From Russula earlei (lineage: Eukaryota; Basidiomycota; Agaricomycetes; Russulales; Russulaceae): a DNA stretch of 64,000 nucleotides. The notes beneath the pieces were generated by a model. That model did not search any database and was not told the origin of the DNA. It saw only the letters and a list, made by a program, of their open reading frames with translations. The position numbers and the translations under genes are program-made. Of the stretch, positions 12,111-23,497 are shown piece by piece. Every line of letters begins with the position of its first letter. Within the stretch, counting starts at the first letter, position 1. The DNA lies in assembly GCA_025769875.1 (NCBI GenBank), contig JAGFNK010000118.1, forward strand, positions 1-64,000. Direction: 5' to 3'.

Positions 12111-12470
12111 ATGCAGAAGTAGTAAAAGGCGAAGGCCTTTACAAACCACACGACCACAGGAAATGAATCTTCCATCTCACAAAAAGAGATCAACATCTTT
12201 TCAAACTATCATTTTATTGCAAGGATCCCTACTGCTACTGGCATAAGGATTGGCACTACACTCGTGTCTGGCACAAGTCTTGGGACCAATAGCCACCATT
12301 CAGCCAGCAACATACGCAGAGGTTGTAAAGGGGGAGAACCTTTACAAACCTATATGCTTCATCAGACGCATCTACTACCACACACCAGAAGAACACCGTC
12401 ACTCCCTAGAACACCCCTACTTTTGCAAAGACCCTTACTGCCTGTGGCATAAGGACTGGTACGGATAGAG
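12111..12470 (+). repeat. Imperfect coding repeat with Cys/His motif
   Basis: Two units of about 150 bp (12111-12255 and 12311-12465) encode related peptides. Each has a YAEVVKGE-like start and ends in a Cys/His cluster: FYCKDPYCYWHKDW in unit 1 and YFCKDPYCLWHKDW in unit 2. Unit 1 has an in-frame stop; unit 2 lies in an open frame of 72 codons (12250-12468). The CxxxxCxWH pattern might bind metal, but no known family is matched. It belongs to the accessory region upstream of gag. Confidence 0.5.
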
Positions 12471-12479
12471 GTAGCTCAT

Positions 12480-13137
12480 GAGCCAAGGATCTAGCGAGGG
12501 GGAACAAGAAACCAAGTGGAGACCCCTCAACAACAACGAAAAACTACAAATCCCAATCCTTTTCTGCAACATGGAATATAGCATTGGCAGGAAAATATTA
12601 TCTTGGGTATTGCCATGACCACACTGTCTTTCAGTATAACTCGCTCCTTGACCCCTGGACCCTAGAAGCAAGGGAAGGCATTGACAAAGAAGATACATTG
12701 CTCACTCCAGACAATTTCTGTCTCCTCATACCAGAACTGTTACAACATTTTCCTTTTATGTTTACTTCTCACCTTTCACTATGGACTGCTTGCTTTCGTA
12801 CATCCCTTTACTTACTGGTCTCATGATCTCTTATGTCTTGTGATCCCATCTGTATTATCATGTGATCCATACACATCCAGGTAACACTGGATTGCTGTTA
12901 CTTTCCCTTTGTTTGGTTCTCTTTCCATTTATATTCGCTTCTTAGTTTTGACTGTGCAGCACAGTTACTTGGTTCTGACTCATTCATGGCCTCATTCCTA
13001 TGACTCATACTTATTATGACTCCTACTATACTAGTAGCACAGTCAAAGCGCAGCTATTGCTGCGCTTCTCCTGTATATATAAGCTCAGTACTTTGTGACC
13101 AAAGCCCTAAGCTTGGTCTCTTATAGAATCCAACCTA
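12480..13137 (+). other. Non-coding internal stretch with TATA-like element
   Basis: No convincing gene. A sequence with TATATATAAGC near 13073-13083 followed by GTGACC looks like a promoter, possibly the remains of another LTR. Its limits cannot be set from this window. Confidence 0.35.
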
Positions 13138-13142
13138 CTTTG

Positions 13143-14105
13143 TGTCATGAACCATTCTCCGGAGAGGGCCCTTGAAGGACCCTTCCTTATAGGAGGAAAC
13201 CCAGCCTCTATGGTGTCACCCTGTTCACACGAGCAAAAGGGGTGAGTAGAGGTGTCCACAATATCGCACGCGCATTGTTGCACGAGCGATTCTCGGCACA
13301 ATCGACATACAGCAAGCCCCACTTAAAGGCAACCCTTCTAGTAACAAAAGACAGTATTAGGGCCCTCCTAAGGACCCTTTGGAACGACCCTAGGAGCTCT
13401 ACAATAGGCACCAACCTAGTATCAAAGGCCCTACAACGCGTTATTAGACCAACTCTAATAACTATAGAACGAACTACAAGGCAATACTAAGGACCTTAAT
13501 AGAAGTATTAGGGTCGACTCTAAGGACCCTAATAGAACTATATAAGGGCCTTATAAGATAACACTATTCCCTAACCAAACTACAAGTCCTCAAATGACCG
13601 GCCCTAAACTAACTAACAGAAAATGAATCAGGTGCTCGCACGTGCACTAAAAGCAGTGAACACATGGACAATGGAAGCTCTTACTCATCAAGAGAAGCCT
13701 TCTTACTCAGCAGCTTACTGAGCATGACTGAGCATGCTCAGTAAGCATCCTCCGACTCCTTACTCATCACTCTATTGTGCTTGATAACAAGGTTATGACT
13801 TGTTCCCTATTTAGCAGTTCTCTTGTAGTATATAAGCGCTCAATAAAGTAGCGGACAGTCCTCAGACTGTCCATTTGTTTACGGCACTCTCCATCCCTGG
13901 GATACTCCTTTAAGGACCGTCCCCTTGTGACTATCCTGGCCTCTTCCCTGCATGATTGCTCTACTCTCACAGTAACAGTACCTCTCTGGTATTTGTTACT
14001 ACTCTGGACTCTGCTCCTTGCCCACGCGGTCTTGGACGTCTATCGACTCGTCTTCGAGCTTATCCCTCACTCTTGAACTGGATAGTTCAACAGTGAGTCT
14101 TGACA
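13143..14105 (+). mobile_element. Solo LTR (963 bp), family TGTCATGAACC
   Basis: TGTCATGAACC to GTGAGTCTTGACA, flanked by CTTTG at 13138-13142 and 14106-14110. This is the best complete reference for the family: TATATAAG at about 13830, AATAAA, and the 13-bp inverted repeat CTTACTGAGCATG/CATGCTCAGTAAG around 13714-13745. Confidence 0.93.
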
Positions 14106-14769
14106 CTTTGCTCCAAATCCTCAAACCACATCCACATCTCCATCTCACCAACTCTTCACACACACCAACTACCATCTACTCTACCTATCCCTTCCTTCCC
14201 TAAGACTCTCTCTTCGCTCCACTGAGAAGAGCTCTCCTCCTTTAAGACCTACCTTCCTCTACTCTCTCTGCGTTGTTCAAGGTCTCTGACAGACTTGAAC
14301 GCATATAGCTAGTGGAACCAGCCCTAGTCTATCCCATTACAAACTTACCCTAGCTTCTCAACAGACCAAGTCGTACTAGGAAGGGTCTATTGGCCATAAC
14401 CTGTTTAGCATAAAACACTTCAACCGCTGCAGGGATCCTTATTCTTTATACACAGGAACCAGCCCATTTCCTTGAACACATCTTCACTATCAACTTGTCT
14501 TCACGCTTGAGAACTGACACGGCTCATTACTGTGACAAGAACTTGTATTCCTTGCTAACTTCAAACTCCTCACAGGAACAGCAACCTTCAAAGGGCACAC
14601 TGTCCACTGGAGTAGAAACCTTGAAGGTTTTGCATACCAAAACCACAAACCCATAGATTTCTCGACTGCACAGGAATAAGCAGAACAGGCAGAAGTTACC
14701 TGCACCCTTGAAGCCACAGTAGAAACTGCGACAAGGGTCCTATCACAGGTTACTAGAACTCTTACACCC
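14106..14769 (+). other. Leader upstream of gag, no ORF
   Basis: Pyrimidine-rich, without an open frame of note. A TGGAACCAGCC at about 14311 could be a primer-binding site, but I cannot match it to a tRNA. Confidence 0.35.
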
Positions 14770-17700
14770 ATGAGAGGGAATACTCCAACTCCAGGCCCAT
14801 CTAGAGTACCAGGTGGATTTGACTCCCCTGAACCTAGCCATCTCCCAACCCCCCTAACAGTAGGCCAATGGACTGTAGCAGCACCTCTGCCACCACCTCC
14901 ATCTCCCACACGAGGAGCAACACAAACCCCTACACTTCAGGTCACAACTCCAGCAGCACCAGCACCACAAGCAGCGCCACCAGCACCTCTTGCACCACCC
15001 ACTCCAGTTCCTGCTGCCACCCCCTGTACAACCCACTCCAATGGCGGCACCAGCACCAGCACAACAGGCACATATCATTGGATCTGCCCCAGAGCCCTTT
15101 GATGGAAAAGTGGAGAATGCAGAGACGTTTTGGGCTGCACTGGACAATTACTACTATATCAACACGGACTCCTTCCCAGATCAGGGAAAGAGAGTCGCCG
15201 CTGCCCTTACACACTTCAAGATCGGTACCCCTGCAGGGACTTGGGCCTGAGAACTAACAACAAAGGCACAAGCCCAACAACCAGTTGACTATGGCATGTG
15301 GCAAGCCTTCAAGACAGCATTCACCGATCATTTCATCCCAGCTGACGCACAACTAGAGTCAAATGCCATGATGCACTCCCTTTGACAAGGGAATACCCCT
15401 TTCAATGAATGGTACCAAAAATGGTCCCACCATGCTTCCTGATCTCAAGCAGACAAGAACACTAAAATGTTTGCCTTTCGACATAACCTGAATCAAGGCA
15501 TCCACACCAAGATATTGGGCATCACCCCAGCACCAACCACCCTAGCAGCATTAGTGGAAAAAGCATGCACGTTCAACCAAGTCTACCACATGTGGGCATC
15601 ACCATCATTCCATACAGGAAGACTGTCTGTACAAACCAGGGGCCTAAACACTAACAACCCAGATACCCCAGTAGAGATCAACCTCTACCAGGGAGAACCC
15701 GGAGAACAGCGCAGGAATACCAATGCCCCCCGTAACACTCTCACCAGGGCTGAGAAACAGTGCCGCACAGAACTGAAGCTGTGCTATTACTGTGGCAAAG
15801 CCAACCATATGGCAAAGGACTGCAGGTCCAAGAAAGCCACTAACCATACTTGCCACCCCAGACAGCCCTCGCAGACAGCAGTCTGCTCGGCTACCATTCA
15901 GGAAGAACAACCTGAACAGAAGGAAACTGACCCAGTTCCTATTGCGTCCCTGGTAACTTGGCAAGAGAATCTCGCTGCTAACATCCTACATCCCCATTCT
16001 GCCCCTATGGATTTTTAGTAGAACCCCTTAGTGCACCGCTAAGGACTATGGTACAGATTGCCACTATACCTGTACAAATCAATTACCCCAAAGTCTTTAC
16101 AAAGAATATAAGATCCCCTTCCATAGCCTTGAAAGTAACACTCGTGGGGAAAATCAGCAGCAAGGAAATCGGTGCCAGTGCCCTCATAGACAGTGGGGCA
16201 GAAGGGATGATAATCCATGAACAATTTGTCAAACAACATAACCTCCACCTTTGCAGCTTGCAAAAGCCTTTACCAGCACAAAATGTGGATGGCACCACAA
16301 ACACTAATGGCCTAATCAGATATAGCACCATCCAACGACTCCGAATCAAGGCAATCAGAGGCACACATGACAAACAAGCAGAGTTCCTTGTTACCAACAT
16401 AGGGGACCATGACATTATCCTGGGCACAGACTGGTTAAGACACCACAACCTGAACATCAATTGGACAAATGACACTATCACTCTGCAGAATTGTCCAGTG
16501 ACATGTGTAATGACACAACCCTCCATCACAGTCCCATCAGCTCAAAGTATATGAGAAGGGTCAATAAAAGCCCTCACCTTCCCAGAAGATGAAGAGCCAT
16601 CATTCAAACAAATAGCAGCTCTGATATTTCATGACACTATGAATAAAGAAGAACCCCTGGTTGACCAACAAATCCATAAGGCATTCCAACAACATCATTT
16701 ACGCATCCAAGTGTTGTGCAGTATAGAGCGCAGCTAACAGGCCAAGCAACCCACCTTAGAGGTTGTGCTAATGCTCAAGTGATATTGGGGTGTAGAGCAA
16801 TATGTATACTTGTCTACATGTATGGTATTTATACCTCTATGACCCAGGGCTGTTCCTAAGTCCAAAAGAGGTGACTACAGGTGTCCACTATATTGCGCAT
16901 TCAGTGACACGTGATGTGGAAACGTTCTAGACACAGCATAAGGCTGCATCTTGTGATAGATAGCGTAGTATGCGTAACCCTATTGCCATAAGCGCATATA
17001 CTGAAGTTCTGTCTAACACGTAACATCTATGAGCGGATCTTGAACCTTGTATGAAGGTCTTCGCCTTCTTTGATCCGTTTGGGTTCCGGTTCAACACCAA
17101 GCAAAGAGTACAACGTCCACCAAATTGGCACAACATAACCAGCCAACACAACCCCTTGCGGAGCCAATCCCAACCGAATTCAAGTGCTGGCAAAGTGTAT
17201 TCGATGAACAGGCCTCTCAACACCTCCCTGCTTATGCACCATGGGATCATGCCATTAACCTCAAACCAGAGGCCAGACGTAAAGACTGCGGCATCTATAG
17301 GCTCACTCCAAAGGAATTAATAGCATTGAAGGAATATCTAGATGAGCACCTCAAGAGAGGAACTATTTGCACCTCTAACGCACTGATAGCAAGCCCTTTC
17401 TTCTTTGTAGAAAAGAAAGGCAGTGCCCTACGCCCCATACAAGATTACCGAGGTCTTAATAGTGTCACTATTAAAGATGCCTACCCCCTACCATTAATCC
17501 CGAACCACATTGACAAACTGCAAGGGGCACAATACTTCACAAAGTTTGATGTACGATGAGGATATAATAACATCTGACTCCGACAAGGTGATGAACACCT
17601 AGCAGCCTTTAAGACACCCCTGGGCCTTTTTGAACCACTCATTATGACCTTTGGTTTTTGCAACGCACCCGCTACATTCCAATGATTCATGAACAACATC

Positions 17701-20131
17701 CTAGCACCATTAATCACAATGGGGCATGTTGTGGTATATCTGGACGACATACTAATCCTAGCAAACACCATTCAAGACTTAGATCAATGGACACATAAAG
17801 TCCTCAAGATTCTACAAGACCATGACCTATACCTCAAACCAGAGAAATGTGCTTTCTGACAATCATCCATCAGTTACTTAGGCATACACATATCCCAAGG
17901 ATGCATATCAATGGACTCGGATAAACTAGTGGGCATAACGCAGTGGCCAACTCCTACCAATGTCACTGAAGTCCAAGCCTTCTTAGGCTTTTGCAACTTC
18001 TATAGATGGTTCATACATCAATACCCCCACCTAGCCCACCCATTGTTTAACCTAACCAAGAAAGATCACCCATTCCATTGGGGACCCAACAAAGAAAGAG
18101 CCTTCCACATCCTCATCGAAGCATTCACAAAGGCACCCATCTTAGCACTCCCAGACCACTCTAAACCATTTTGCTTAGTCTGTGATGCAAGCGACTTTGC
18201 AGTCAGCTCCATTTTGGAGTAACCAGATGAACTAAATCATTACCACCCAGTTGCTTATTTCTCCAAATCATTAGACCCAGCTCAACGGAACTATATGATC
18301 TATGACAAGGAACTCCTAGCTATAGTTGCCTCCCTTTGGCATTTCAGACATTACCTGGAAGGGGCTAAACACCCAGTGGAGTTGTGGACGGACCACAACA
18401 ACCTCACGTACTTCATGACGAAGCAAAAGCTCACCTGACGACAAGCTCGATGGGCTTTACTACTCAGTGCATTCAATTTCCACATCATACATCACCCGGG
18501 CACCCAAAATAAAGCAGATGGTCTGTCCAGGCGGCCAGACTATAAAGAGGGGATGCAAGAAAATGATGCAAAGGTCCTGCTGGACCAGCAATTTTTCAAA
18601 ATTAGAGCTACCCGATCATCCACAACAGAGCCCATTGGGGACTTTGAACTCAGAAAACAGCTACACTCCAGCAAGGAGTATGACCCAGAAGTTAAAACAG
18701 CCCTAGAAACCATCCTAAAGAACAGCCCCCGTTGCCTTACAAAAGGCTTACAAGACTGGAACCTAGAAGATGGTCTGATCCATCCTCTTTAAAGGGAAAG
18801 TCTACGTCCCAAAGTCAGACACACTGAGGCATACAGTCCTCAAAGTACACCATGACTCCTTAGCCACTGGCCACCCAGGCCAATAGAAGACCTACGAACT
18901 AATAAGTCACAACTACTGGTGGCCAGGGATGCTAACATTTGTCAAAAGCTATGTAGATGGTTGCGCAATATGCCAAAGCACAAAGAACCACCCAACAACT
19001 ACCATGCCTCTAGTCTCTATCACCCCAGCAGGCAAGATATGGGATAGCATTACTATGGACTTTATCATCAACCTACCCCCCTCTCAGGGGTATGACAGCC
19101 TACTAGTGGTGGTGGACCGCTTTAGCAAAGCCACTATTATTTCCCCGTGTCATAAAACCATTACTGCAGAAGATACTGCTTCACTAATCAAGAACAATGT
19201 GTGGAGACGAGTGGGACTACCAACCCAAATCATTTCCAACCGAGGTCATCAATTTGCAGCCAAAGTCACCCAGGAACTATGGAAGAAACTGAATGTCAAG
19301 TCCTCCCTTAGTACAGCATATCACCCTCAGTCAGATGGAGAAACAGAAGGAGTTAATCAAGAACTAGAACAATACTTGAGGATTTTCTGCAATCACCAAC
19401 AAGACAACTGGGCCAAACTAATCCCCTTCATGGAGTTTGCTCATAATGCACACACCCACAGTGCTACCCATAAAGCCCCCTTCGAAATATGGTATGGCTT
19501 CAATCCAACATTCGCCCCCCCCCTTAGTTTCAATACCAAATTCCCCTCAGTCCTTGAACACCTACAACGACTGAACCAACTAAGAGAGGAAGTTGCAGCC
19601 TCCCTCCATTATGCCACAGCACTAATGGGACAACCCAGTTCCCATTTCCCCAAGTACCAATTCAAAGAAGGAGACTTGGTCTGGCTAGAGGCCACTAATC
19701 TGAAAACAACACATCCGAAAGCTAAGATAGCCCCTCGATGGTACGGACCCTTCAAGGATGTCACCTCATATCCAGTCAACATATGCCTAGAACTACCTAA
19801 GACATGGAGAATACACCCTGTCTTCCATAACTCCCTGATTAAACCATACAAAGAGACCGCTGCCCACAGTCCCAACTTCAAACAACCCCCACCTACTATA
19901 GTAGGAGGGGAGGAACAATATGAAGTGGACAAAGTTCTAGCATCCAGACTTTCCCCTAACCACAGAGGTATCCAATACCTAGTACAGTGGAAAGGGTACC
20001 CCATGGCAGAGAACACTTGGGAGCCCGTGTCTAACCTAGTCAAAGCCAAAGAGACTGTGAAGGCCTTTCACCAACAGTCCCCAACTATGCCCAAGCCAAA
20101 TAACATAGTTGCAGGAGCAACTAGGTCATAA
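14770..20131 (+). pseudogene. Ty3/Gypsy chromovirus gag-pol with many stops
   Basis: In order: Gag with a proline-rich start, the EPFDGKVENAETFW block and a zinc knuckle CYYCGKANHMAKDC (about 15781-15825); retropepsin with IDSGAEG (about 16187); reverse transcriptase with an intact VYLDDILI (about 17735); RNase H (VCDASDFAV); a partial integrase zinc-binding region; the integrase core (TMDFIINLPPS, HPQSDGETEG); and a C-terminal chromodomain (YEVDKVLASR, YLVQWKGYPMAENTWEP) ending at 20131. At least nine in-frame stops occur, including 15248, 16552, 17557, 17575, 17683, 17857, 18220 and 18436. Most are TGA where relatives have Arg or Trp. A frameshift lies near 15030 and a solo LTR between protease and reverse transcriptase. 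Only the 400-codon integrase-chromodomain end (18929-20131) is still open. Confidence 0.93.
16712..17096 (-). mobile_element. Solo LTR (385 bp), family TGTTGAAC, inverted
   Basis: Reads TGTTGTGCAG to CGGTTCAACA on the plus strand, flanked by CCAAG (16707-16711 and 17097-17101). The same family lies in forward orientation at 27700-28688. It splits protease from reverse transcriptase. Confidence 0.92.
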
Positions 20132-20143
20132 AGAGGGGATGAA

Positions 20144-21086
20144 TGTCATGAACCATTCTCCGGAGAGGGCCCTTGAAAGACCCTTCCTTATTAGAGGAAA
20201 CCCAGCCTCTAAGGTGTCACCCTGTTCGCATGGACACAAGGGGTGAGTAGAGGTGTCCACAATATCATGCCCGCATTGTCACGCAAGCAATTCTTGGCAC
20301 AATCAACATACAGCAAGCCCCACTTAGTGGCAAGTGTTATAGCCTCTCTAAGGACCCTTTACAACGACCCTAAGTGCTCTACAAGCGACACTAACAAGAC
20401 ACTAACAAGCCTACAACATGTTATTAGACTAACTCTAATAACCATAGAACGAACTATAGAACAATACTAAGGACCTTAGTATAAGTATTAGGGTCAACTC
20501 TAATGACCCTAATAGAACTATATAAGGGGCCTTATAAGCAACACTATTCCCTGAACCAAACTACAAGTCCTCAAATGACCAGCCCTAAACTAACTAACAG
20601 TAAATGAATCAGGTGTTTCACACATGTACCAAAGCAGTGAACATGTGGACAGTACTGGCTCTTACTCATCAATAAGAGCCTTCTTACTCAGCAGCTGACT
20701 GAGCATGACTGAGCATGCTCAGTAAGCATACTCCAACTTCTTACTCATCCAGCAAGTGTGCTTGATAACAAGGTTATGACTTGTTCCCTATTTAGCAGTC
20801 CCCCTGTAGTATATAAGTGCTCAATAAAGTAGCAGACAGTCCTCAGACTATCCATTTGTTTATGGCACTCTCTATCCCTGGGATACTCCTTTAAGGACCA
20901 TCCCCTTGTGACCAACCTGGCCTCTTCCCTGCATAACTTCTCCATACTACCAGTAACTGTACCTCTTTGGTATCTGGTACTGCTTTGGACTCTGCTTCTC
21001 ACTCACACCGTCCTGGACATTTATCAGCTCATCTTTGAACTCCTCCCTCGCTCTTGAACTGGATTGTTCAACAGTGAGTCACCACA
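20144..21086 (+). mobile_element. 3' LTR of the Gypsy composite
   Basis: Follows a polypurine tract AAAGAGGGGATGAA (20130-20143) just after the pol stop. Ends CAGTGAGTCACCACA. Its last ~170 bp are inside the segmental duplication and recur at 29437-29608. Confidence 0.85.
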
Positions 21087-21481
21087 ATCCCCTCCATGGT
21101 CTGTGCCAAAGACACATATGTGATTATCACATTGCATGCACACAAGTGTGCATCAGGAATTGAGGATTTGTGACTACTGGTCACATCCTTGGTGGTTCCC
21201 TCTGAGTCTGAGGCAATGTAATCACTGTCAGCAGTATTGGAACTCATATCTGAGCTGATTGCTGGAGGCAAGGATGGAACCTCCATCAGGTATGAAGATG
21301 GGAAGTGTGATGAAGAGGATGATGCCATGCTAGGTGCAAAGTCTTCTTCAGTGAAGACTGATGGATTGAGGGGCCAGATTCCAGACTTGCAGAACATGTT
21401 CTGAATGAGCTCCAGGGTGATAACTTTACAAATTTGCATGTATTCATGGATGACATGCCACCACCATATGTGAGGGCTCAC
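21087..21481 (-). pseudogene. C-terminal fragment of a pogo/Tigger-type transposase
   Basis: The minus-strand frame contains ELIQNMFCKSGIWPLNPSVF followed by TEEDFAPS and a Ser/Pro-rich, acidic tail. This is the usual region after the DDE_1 domain of CENP-B/pogo-like fungal transposases (kTGIwPfnp, DFaPS). The catalytic domain is absent here, so this is a remnant. An identical arrangement occurs in duplication copy 2. Confidence 0.72.
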
Positions 21482-21654
21482 AGCCCACCTTGCCTCACCT
21501 CCCCTTGCCCATTCATGTATGATTGCAATTGCTGCCTCGACATACGCCTCACATCATTTTAAATAGTTGTATTATACCATGTATTCAACTGTAGAGAATG
21601 TAATTTTATCATGCTTGGAGTCAGCACTCCAAAATGTGAAAATTCAACAAGTGA

Positions 21655-22215
21655 AACCCATTATTTGATTGTATCTAGATGCAGTACATGAGGTTCTAAT
21701 GTCCAAGTTTCAAGGCAATTCATTGAGAAATGGTTGAGATATGGCAATTCAAAATTTCGCATGCAGACCAGCACCCAAAAATCGAAACTTCAAGAACTGA
21801 ATATTAGGCTCCCATATTTTAGTTGCACCTAGATATGGTATATAAGGTTCTACTATCCAAGTTTCAAGACAATCTATTGAGAAATGGTTGAGATATGGCA
21901 GTTCAAAATTTCACACTCAGATCACACCCAAAAATCAAAACTTCAAGAACTAAGAATTAGACACCAACTCTTGGGCTGCATTTAGATACAGGACATGAAA
22001 TCCCACTGTCAAAGTTTCAGGTAAATTGATTGAGAAACAGTTGAGATATGGCAGTTCAAAGTTTTGCACTCATGTCAGCACCTGAAAATCGACATGCCAA
22101 GAACTGAATGTTAGGCTCCCATATTTTAGCTGCACCTAGATACAGTATATAAGGTTCTACTGTCAAAGTTTCAAGGCAATCTGCTGAGAAACTGTTGAGA
22201 TATAGCAGTTTTAAT
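21655..22215 (+). repeat. Tandem repeat, about 4 units of ~155 bp
   Basis: The block AAGTTTCAAGRCAATC..TTGAGAAATGGTTGAGATATGGC recurs at about 21705, 21858, 22012 and 22165. Between the blocks, units share CTCCCATATTTTAG and GCACCTAGATA. No coding potential is seen. The array is repeated in copy 2 (about 30178-30740). Confidence 0.8.
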
Positions 22216-22272
22216 TTTGCACTTGAAATGACATCCAAAAATGGCAAGTGCAAGGTCACATGAAAATGACAG

Positions 22273-22727
22273 TAAGCAGTGAACACATGGACACTAAAGG
22301 CTCTTACTCATCAATATGAGCCTCCTTACTCAGCAGCTTACTGAGCATGACTGAGCATGCTCAGTAAGCATACTCTGACTTCTTACTCATCCATCAATTG
22401 TGCTTGATAACAAGGTTATGACTTGTTCCCTATTTAGCAGTTCCCTTGTAGTATACAAGCACTCAATAAAGTAGTGGACAGTCTTCAGACTGTCCATTTG
22501 GTTTGCAGCACTCTACTACCAGGGGTACTCCTTTGTGACTGCCTCATCTAGTACATCCTGGCCCTCTCTCTCCATGATCATCTCTCACAGCCTGTACCAG
22601 TCCCTTTCTGGTATTTGCTACTTGTTTGGACCATACTCCTCACCAACTTCATCCTAGAACTTAGTTGACTCATCTCCAAACTCTTGCCTCGCTCTTGAAC
22701 TGGATTGTTCAACAGTGAGTCACAACA
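22273..22727 (+). mobile_element. Partial LTR, divergent member of the TGTCATGAACC family
   Basis: Only the 3' half is present, from CAGTGAACACATGG to GTGAGTCACAACA, including the hairpin and AATAAA. It carries the GTACC (22594-22598) that served as target for the retrotransposon in copy 2. Confidence 0.8.
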
Positions 22728-22761
22728 TGAACCACTTCAGGGTACTGCTCCTTTTGGCACA

Positions 22762-23175
22762 ATGGGGGGCCATGGCATTACAATTCCAATTGTCCTTCAT
22801 CTGGAGTGGGGCCAGTACCAACAAATCCTCAGTGTGCAACCAGCAGGCAATCAGGTGGCACCACCACCACTGCCACCAGCCATCAAGATATCTGTTGAGA
22901 TTGAACAATGGTTTCAAGAATTCATGGACAACTCATTGCGCAATACAAAAGGCTTCAAGTTTTTGGAATTTGGTAGAGCACTCAAATCACAAGGCTTCAC
23001 CCAAATCATGCAGTTATCCCAGAATTTCATCACCATCCAGGACTTGCAAGGAGTGTTGAAAATTGACATGGGAACAGCCATATTTATCATGGATTATGCA
23101 CAGGAGGACATTCAACAATTCAAAGAAAGAGGCTGGTGGGGTAGAAAGAACTTGATTTATCTTGCCAAATTCTAA
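22762..23175 (+). CDS. Small SAM-like protein of unknown function (copy 1)
   Basis: 137 codons from the first ATG; the frame is open from inside the upstream LTR, so a start at 22705 is also possible. The C-terminal ~80 residues look helical and resemble a small SAM-like fold (WFQEFMDNSL, FLEFGRALKSQGF, ISIQDLQ-like ITIQDLQGVL, GTAIFIMDYAQEDIQQFKE). The proline-rich N-terminus has VAPPPLPPAIK. The copy at 38122 differs at one residue (Met/Ile). It lies directly 3' of an LTR end, so it may be the first ORF of a lost retrotransposon. No function can be assigned. Confidence 0.5.
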   Translation: MGGHGITIPIVLHLEWGQYQQILSVQPAGNQVAPPPLPPAIKISVEIEQWFQEFMDNSLRNTKGFKFLEFGRALKSQGFTQIMQLSQNFITIQDLQGVLKIDMGTAIFIMDYAQEDIQQFKERGWWGRKNLIYLAKF

Positions 23176-23497
23176 GCAAAAAATCCTAAAAGATAGCATG
23201 TTCAAACCAGAATGAAAACTAGATTCTAAATTTAGTGTACCAAGAATGAACAATTGAAATGTTGGAGATGTCAAAATTAGTATGTGGTAGCCATGCACTG
23301 CAGCTAATGGTAAAGTACCAACCTATTTCTTTTCGGAATTTTCCGGCGCGTCACGTTATCTGAAAACGACAAATAAAAGTAGATCTAGAAAAAATAAAAA
23401 TAATCATAGCGGGGAACAATTCACATACATAATAGATACTGGGGACTGGGTATCAACATTCTATGTGCCTACACCACTACCAACAAGTGCCACGAGT

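Larger units (their letters stand above)
7177..21086 (+). mobile_element. Large Ty3/Gypsy chromovirus composite with nested solo LTRs
   Basis: An LTR of the TGTCATGAACC family lies at each end (7177-8142 and 20144-21086). Between them are accessory ORFs (8188-12470), then gag and pol (14770-20131). Four solo LTRs with exact 5-bp target duplications interrupt the interior (8880, 10933, 13143, 16712). Removing them leaves about 11 kb, long for this group. The terminal LTRs agree closely in their 3' halves but differ clearly in their 5' halves, and the outer flanks (GTGAC and ATCCC) do not match. The ends may therefore be recombinant, or the two LTRs may not derive from one insertion. Confidence 0.65.

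Noticed and set aside
7177..21086. A simple full-length retrotransposon with matching LTRs
   Set aside because: The outer five bases do not match (GTGAC and ATCCC), and the 5' halves of the LTRs are too different for one insertion. It is described as a composite instead.
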